Part shown: one piece after another, positions 59,894 to 64,000 of the stretch | Position numbering within the stretch: the first letter of the stretch is position 1 | Layout of the letters: each line of letters begins with the position of its first letter | NCBI RefSeq assembly: GCF_963677125.1 | Contig: NZ_OY781882.1 | Location: 4,610,501-4,674,500 of the forward strand | From: an uncultured Desulfobacter sp. | Lineage (GTDB): Bacteria > Desulfobacterota > Desulfobacteria > Desulfobacterales > Desulfobacteraceae | Direction of reading: 5' to 3' | DNA: 64,000 nucleotides | Position numbers and translations under genes: made by a program | The notes under the pieces: generated by a model | What the model saw: only the letters and a program-made list of their open reading frames with translations | Databases searched by the model: none | What the model was told of the DNA's origin: nothing

Positions 59894-61901
59894 CGATATC
59901 TATTCCCAATTCAGAATCCTCATTTTTGGTAACAAGGGTTTGAAGGATTTTTATATTATTTCGTACTTCAAGGATTTCCGTTGATGCCTCCGGACCTTTT
60001 ATTATTGTTCCTGCAATGACCCGACCTGTGACAATCGCTTGGGAAACTCCTGGGTTTCGTTGCTGCCACAAGGTGAAATTGCTTTGTTCGCCCCTTAGTT
60101 TTTCAAGTGTGCTTTCCAGCTGGGTCAATTCAGTCTTAAATTTTTCTTTTTGTTTTTTCTTTTTTTCAATGCGGTCAAGCAGCTGGTTAAGCTCTCCGTC
60201 TAAACGCACCAGCAACCGGCTGTTTACCTGTCTCTGGGATTTTAGCCCGGATGCGGTGGGATCCCCCTGATTTTTTGACAACAAAAAGTTTTCGTGTCTT
60301 GCCCTGTCGATTTCGTGGACCAGTGCCAATGTATCTCTTGTGTCCCGGGAAAGTTCTTCGGACAGGGAATCAAGCTTTTCATGGATATATTCCTGCCCGT
60401 CCGTGGTACGCACAATTTGGTCCTGGATATTTTTCAGTTCACGGGTGGTAAAGGTATCAACACCAAAGGTAATCGTGTTCGGCGCTGATTTCTCGGTTCC
60501 CAGATGCTTGGTGAAGAGCCCTTTGTTGCAGATGATGTCCGAGGAGATAATTTCGCCGTTTTTGATGATCACTGCACCAGAGGTGATGATTCGGCTGTCC
60601 AGAATCTCTTTGTCCACGATGAGGTTGCCAAGACAATAAATAGTTGAGTTTCGCATAAATTTTATGTTGACATTGCCCCGGGCATAGACAAAGCCGCCGA
60701 TCATCCCGTTCAGAACTGTAACATCTCCTGCAGCCTGGATTTCTCCGCCGTCCACCGTGTCAACGCGGACGACATGGCCCACGGCTTTGAATCCGGACTT
60801 GAGGGTTCCTTTGATGACGATATCACCATCATAGTTAATGTGTCCGGTTTCATAATCAATATCATCAGGCGCAGTAAAGACATGGCTTACCTGAACTTTG
60901 TTTGATGGGTCAAGTGTGGGCGTACCGTTGATTTCGGCATACAGTTTAAAACTGTCTGAAGAGCGGATAACCCCTGTGCCGTATTTGAGGGCCGCGTCTG
61001 CCACGGCAGTAACGTAAAGTTCCTCGCCAAAGATATTTTTTCCCTCACGGGCTTTGGTCATGGGGAATTTTTTTGCCAGCAGGCTGCCTTTTTCCACCCA
61101 GGGAATGGGACCTCTGTCTTTGAAATCGATGTTGCCGTCTTCATCAATCCCACCTGCTTTAAGGTAATCTGTTTCAAAAAAATATTCGATCCTGGCATCC
61201 TTGCCTTTTACAGGATCCGTTCCCCGCGCCACCCGGAACGGTTTGGTTTTAAATCCTGATGAGTTTATGAATTTTTCCACCTCTGACGATTTAACCAGAC
61301 CGTAAACGATGCCGTTATCCTCCAATTGCTCAATAATTTTTGAGGCAGATACCGTGTCTTTGAACTTTTTGGTTTTTCTTATCAATGCCGCCATACCCAA
61401 GGCATCAACTTTCAGATGTATTCCGCCGTCAATCTCTCTGTCTATGGAGTAATCTATCTGTGGGGGGGCAGCCTCAGCCACAGGTTTAGATGGCTTGACT
61501 GCACTTTTGGAGGGCTGTTCGCCTTGAAGCTGCTGTACGATCTGTTGGTATTGTTCCTGGTTAAGCGTTTGGTTTTGTATCCATATTTTACTGATAAGTT
61601 CCGGTTGCTTTTTTTCCGCAATTTTGTTTGTCTGCCGGGTCATCTCCCCAAGGAAATCTTCTTTGCTGACAAGACCTAGATCAACAGCACAATTTCCGAA
61701 TACCTGATTGTTTTGAATGGTTTTTAACGCAGCATAGCTGGCCAGAAGCTGTTTCATCTGTTTGTCGGTAAGAATATTTTCTTTCTCAAAATAGTTCTTT
61801 AACGCAAGATCAAGGTTCTTTGCGTCGCGACATGCTTCCAGCGCCTGTGCGCACTGTGCGTTTGTAATGAATTTTTTTTGTAAAGCAAGTTTTTCTAGCA
61901 T
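59880..61901 (-). CDS. fapA: FapA (DUF342) flagellar assembly-type protein
   Basis: 673 aa from the ATG at 61901, without a good ribosome site; an ATG at 61943 and a longer reading to 62126 are possible. N-terminal helical part (to about 150), then the DUF342 region: GGIHLKVDALGMAALIRKTK, a beta-helix (INYDGDIVIKGTLKSGFKAV, GEIQAAGDVTVLNGMIGGFV, VYARGNVNIKFMRNS), and a long C-terminal coiled coil at about 490-600. FapA in Vibrio is needed for flagellation and links it to carbon source; elsewhere the role is uncertain. Confidence 0.88.
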   Translation of the reverse strand: MLEKLALQKKFITNAQCAQALEACRDAKNLDLALKNYFEKENILTDKQMKQLLASYAALKTIQNNQVFGNCAVDLGLVSKEDFLGEMTRQTNKIAEKKQPELISKIWIQNQTLNQEQYQQIVQQLQGEQPSKSAVKPSKPVAEAAPPQIDYSIDREIDGGIHLKVDALGMAALIRKTKKFKDTVSASKIIEQLEDNGIVYGLVKSSEVEKFINSSGFKTKPFRVARGTDPVKGKDARIEYFFETDYLKAGGIDEDGNIDFKDRGPIPWVEKGSLLAKKFPMTKAREGKNIFGEELYVTAVADAALKYGTGVIRSSDSFKLYAEINGTPTLDPSNKVQVSHVFTAPDDIDYETGHINYDGDIVIKGTLKSGFKAVGHVVRVDTVDGGEIQAAGDVTVLNGMIGGFVYARGNVNIKFMRNSTIYCLGNLIVDKEILDSRIITSGAVIIKNGEIISSDIICNKGLFTKHLGTEKSAPNTITFGVDTFTTRELKNIQDQIVRTTDGQEYIHEKLDSLSEELSRDTRDTLALVHEIDRARHENFLLSKNQGDPTASGLKSQRQVNSRLLVRLDGELNQLLDRIEKKKKQKEKFKTELTQLESTLEKLRGEQSNFTLWQQRNPGVSQAIVTGRVIAGTIIKGPEASTEILEVRNNIKILQTLVTKNEDSELGIDIVDNT

Positions 61902-62645
61902 ATAGATCGTCGTATTGAATGAAAAATCATATTGTTGCAGCATGCCAACCGCACTACAGTTATAAACGGCGCTATTTATCAAGATTTGTTCAGGTTGGAA
62001 ATAAACTCTCTTATTGTGGCGCATCAAGGGTAAAACTGCAAGAAAAAATAAACAATCCCGGCAACTTTGAGTAAATACAGGCTTTTTTGCTGTAAAATTG
62101 CCAGGCGTTTGAAAAGATATTTCCATTAAAGTTTTTCTGACGTCATTATCCTTTGTTTACTATTTTTTTGAGGGTAGTGTCTCTGACAATAAATATTTGA
62201 CAAAACCCGTGATTTGGATTTATTACCAGTGTTGACTGGTCTTTAGGATGGCGGATGGGAATATCTGTGTCATTTTCTCATCCCAGGTCCACTGCGAAAC
62301 CTGAAAGAGGCCGGAATGAATGCATTTGAGAAAAATAATGTCCATTGTCTGTATAACGGCCACGGGCCGACCTGGTCTATCAGCACCCAGGCTCGCCCCA
62401 CAACAAAGCATGAAAGTAACTTATTGGTACTTTCATACATATAAAAAATTTAAGGAAATAGGGCAGGTCTGCAAGGATGCATTGTCCCTGTTAAGGCGCA
62501 GGGAAAAATATAAAAGATAAATGGACAATTGGTTCGGACTTTTATATTAACTATTTCAAATAATGGCGGCAGGCAGCTTAGGTGTCATATTGCTGCTTGT
62601 CAGATCTTCTAAAAGAGGGACAAACTACTAAAGAGGGAAAAACGA
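61902..62645. other. Divergent intergenic region fapA-fumarase
   Basis: About 744 bases if fapA starts at 61901. It holds repeat C copy 6 (62352-62400) and a perfect 9-bp inverted repeat ATGAAAGTA/TACTTTCAT at 62410-62436. A short + frame to 62520 (ending LLRRREKYKR) and a - frame at 62223-62411 have no supporting features. The fumarase ribosome region GAGGGAAAAA lies just before 62646. Confidence 0.5.
62352..62400 (+). repeat. Structured repeat C, copy 6
   Basis: ATAACGGCCACGGGCCGACC, then TGGTCTATCAGCACCCAGGC and TCGCCCC. Stem CCTGG/CCAGG plus GGGC/GCCC. Followed 10 bases later by the ATGAAAGTA/TACTTTCAT hairpin, as copies 1 and 3 are also followed by a hairpin. Sense orientation to the fumarase gene, about 250 bases upstream of its ATG. 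Confidence 0.8.
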
Positions 62646-64000
62646 ATGGAATTTAACTATGAACCCATGTTTCCGTTGAAAAAGGATGCTACGCAATATC
62701 GCCTGTTGACCAAGGACCATGTCCGGGTCCGGGAGTTTGAGGGTAAGGATGTGGTCATGGTGGAGCCCGTTGCATTGACTCTGCTGGCCAACGCTGCGTT
62801 TAAGGACGTTGCCCATCTGTACCGGGCCGAACATCTGGCGCAGGTAAAGGCTATAATTGATGACCCCGAAAGTTCTGACAATGACCGTTATGTAGCCCTG
62901 GAGCTTTTGAAAAACGCTGTAATTTCGGCTGAAAAAGTCTATCCCATGTGCCAGGATACCGGTACCGCCATTATTATGGGTAAAAAGGGCCAGCAGATCT
63001 GGACCTGGTCCGAGGATGAGCGCGAATTGTCCAAAGGTGCCTTTGAAGCCTATACCCAAAACAATTTGCGGTATTCCCAGAATGCCCCGCTCACCATGTA
63101 CGACGAAGTGAATACCAAAAATAATATGCCGGCCCAGGTGGATCTGGCTGCAGTTCAGGGCGATGAATACAACTTCCTGTTCATGGCAAAAGGCGGCGGC
63201 TCTGCCAACAAAAGTGCCCTGTTCCAGATGACCAAGGCCGTTCTCAATACCGAAGAGGGCTTGATTGACTTCATGCTCAAGGAAATGAAGCACCTGGGTA
63301 CTGCCGCCTGTCCTCCCTATCACATCGCATTTGTCATCGGCGGCACCTCTGCGGAACTCAATCTCAAAGCGGTAAAACTGGCTTCGGCCAAATATCTGGA
63401 CACCCTGCCCACCAAGGGCAGCGAAACCGGCCATGCTTTCAGGGACGTTGACCTTGAGCAAAAAGTTCTGGAACGTTCCAAAGGCTTAGGCCTTGGCGCA
63501 CAATTCGGCGGCAAACATTTTGCTCTGGATATTCGGGTTGTAAGACTTCCCCGCCACGGCGCATCCTGTCCCATCGGCATTGGCGTTTCCTGCTCTGCAG
63601 ACCGTCAGATCAAGGGCAAAATCAACCGGGACGGCATTTTCCTGGAACAGATGGTTGAAAACCCGGCAGAATACCTGCCCGCCAGTGAACCTGAAATGGC
63701 CCCCGCCGTTGAAATTGACCTGGATCGCCCCATGGATGAAATTCGCGCTGAATTGACCAAATATCCGGTATCCACCCGTCTGTCTTTGACCGGTAAAATT
63801 ATTGTGGCCAGAGATATTGCCCATTCCAAGTTCATGGAACGGTATGAAAAGGGCGAAGGGCTGCCCGATTACATTAAAAATCACGTCATTTATTATGCAG
63901 GGCCTGCAAAGACACCTGAAGGCGAAGCCTCCGGTTCATTTGGCCCCACCACCGCCGGCCGCATGGATCCCTATGTACCTATCTTCCAGAAAGAAGGCGG
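62646..64000 (+). CDS. Class I fumarate hydratase (partial at window end)
   Basis: The frame opens with ATG at 62646 (GAGGGAAAAA upstream) and runs 451 codons to the window end without a stop, so the 3' end is missing. It is the fused alpha/beta (FumA/FumB) type: 4Fe-4S cysteines in PMCQDTGTAII, GTAACPPYHIAFVIGGT and GIGVSCSADRQIKGKINRDG. RLPRHGASCPIGIG and the beta-domain start GRMDPYVPIF are also present. It interconverts fumarate and malate and is oxygen-labile, in line with an anaerobe. The + strand frame is intact and must be the gene; long - strand readings over it are shadows. Confidence 0.95.
   Translation, partial: MEFNYEPMFPLKKDATQYRLLTKDHVRVREFEGKDVVMVEPVALTLLANAAFKDVAHLYRAEHLAQVKAIIDDPESSDNDRYVALELLKNAVISAEKVYPMCQDTGTAIIMGKKGQQIWTWSEDERELSKGAFEAYTQNNLRYSQNAPLTMYDEVNTKNNMPAQVDLAAVQGDEYNFLFMAKGGGSANKSALFQMTKAVLNTEEGLIDFMLKEMKHLGTAACPPYHIAFVIGGTSAELNLKAVKLASAKYLDTLPTKGSETGHAFRDVDLEQKVLERSKGLGLGAQFGGKHFALDIRVVRLPRHGASCPIGIGVSCSADRQIKGKINRDGIFLEQMVENPAEYLPASEPEMAPAVEIDLDRPMDEIRAELTKYPVSTRLSLTGKIIVARDIAHSKFMERYEKGEGLPDYIKNHVIYYAGPAKTPEGEASGSFGPTTAGRMDPYVPIFQKEG

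Noticed and set aside
62628..63884. Long - strand frames at the right end
   Set aside because: They are shadows of the fumarase gene, whose + strand translation shows all family motifs.
1..64000. CRISPR arrays, tRNA/rRNA genes, prophage or insertion sequences
   Set aside because: No regularly spaced short repeats, no cloverleaf or rRNA sequence and no transposase or integrase were found; the dispersed repeats lack any encoded enzyme.

Overview
The window comes from a Gram-negative, motile, anaerobic bacterium. It most resembles a sulfate-reducing member of the Desulfobacterales (Desulfobacter/Desulfotignum-like). That placement is inference. It rests on the flagellar gene order, P- and L-ring genes, polar-flagellum regulators FlhF/FlhG, sigma-54-type promoters, a TRAP transporter, an FmdE/MobB pair, several ferredoxin-type proteins, a class I fumarase, and long dispersed hairpin repeats. 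No rRNA, tRNA, CRISPR array, transposase or phage gene was seen.

Layout. (1) 1-2.2 kb: fliS, a FliT-like chaperone gene and flaG on the + strand meet fliW-csrA on the - strand. (2) 2.5-8.1 kb, - strand: flgF-flgG-flgA-flgH-flgI-flgJ-flgN (hook-basal body rod and L/P rings), headed by a sigma-54-type promoter at 8051-8065. flgM, flgK and flgL, often found here, are absent. (3) 8.6-13.7 kb: a small zinc-ribbon gene, then a - strand operon. That operon holds a very acidic FliL-like membrane protein carrying about eleven FliM-type CheY-binding peptides, two small or coiled-coil flagellar-cluster proteins, a FliK-like protein and a stand-alone FlhB C-terminal domain. (4) 13.7-24.3 kb, - strand: the export gate, motor switch and number/placement regulators fliL-fliM-fliN-fliO-fliP-fliQ-fliR-flhB-flhA-flhF-flhG-fliA, with a sigma-54-type promoter ahead of fliL. 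(5) 24.7-26.8 kb: fliK with its own sigma-54-type promoter.

From 27 kb on there is a mixed metabolic and regulatory stretch. It holds a TrpB2-type tryptophan synthase, a PAS histidine kinase, a ParB-like protein, a DUF1007 protein, an SBP/AlbA_2 fusion membrane protein, divergent ilvY/ilvC, a lipoprotein, an AraC regulator with a DMT exporter, a small-molecule kinase, a flavodoxin/ferredoxin (EFR1) protein, a decayed chemoreceptor, helicase HrpB, a phytochelatin-synthase-like protease and a DUF374 acyltransferase. Then come a DctPQM TRAP transporter, FmdE-MobB, a TPR-methyltransferase, an AI-2E-type exporter, a DUF89-ferredoxin pair, glycerate 2-kinase, a MOT1-like molybdate/sulfate permease, an unrecognised 569-aa protein with FapA, and a class I fumarase cut by the window end.

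The most unusual content is the acidic CheY-peptide-repeat FliL-like protein and several families of dispersed, structured repeats. One family (about 50 bp, six copies) lies in the same orientation as its neighbouring transcription unit every time, and three copies start directly at or after a stop codon. This suggests an RNA-level element. Another family shows compensatory changes in its hairpin arms. In the long flagellar operons several of the wide gaps coincide with these repeats.
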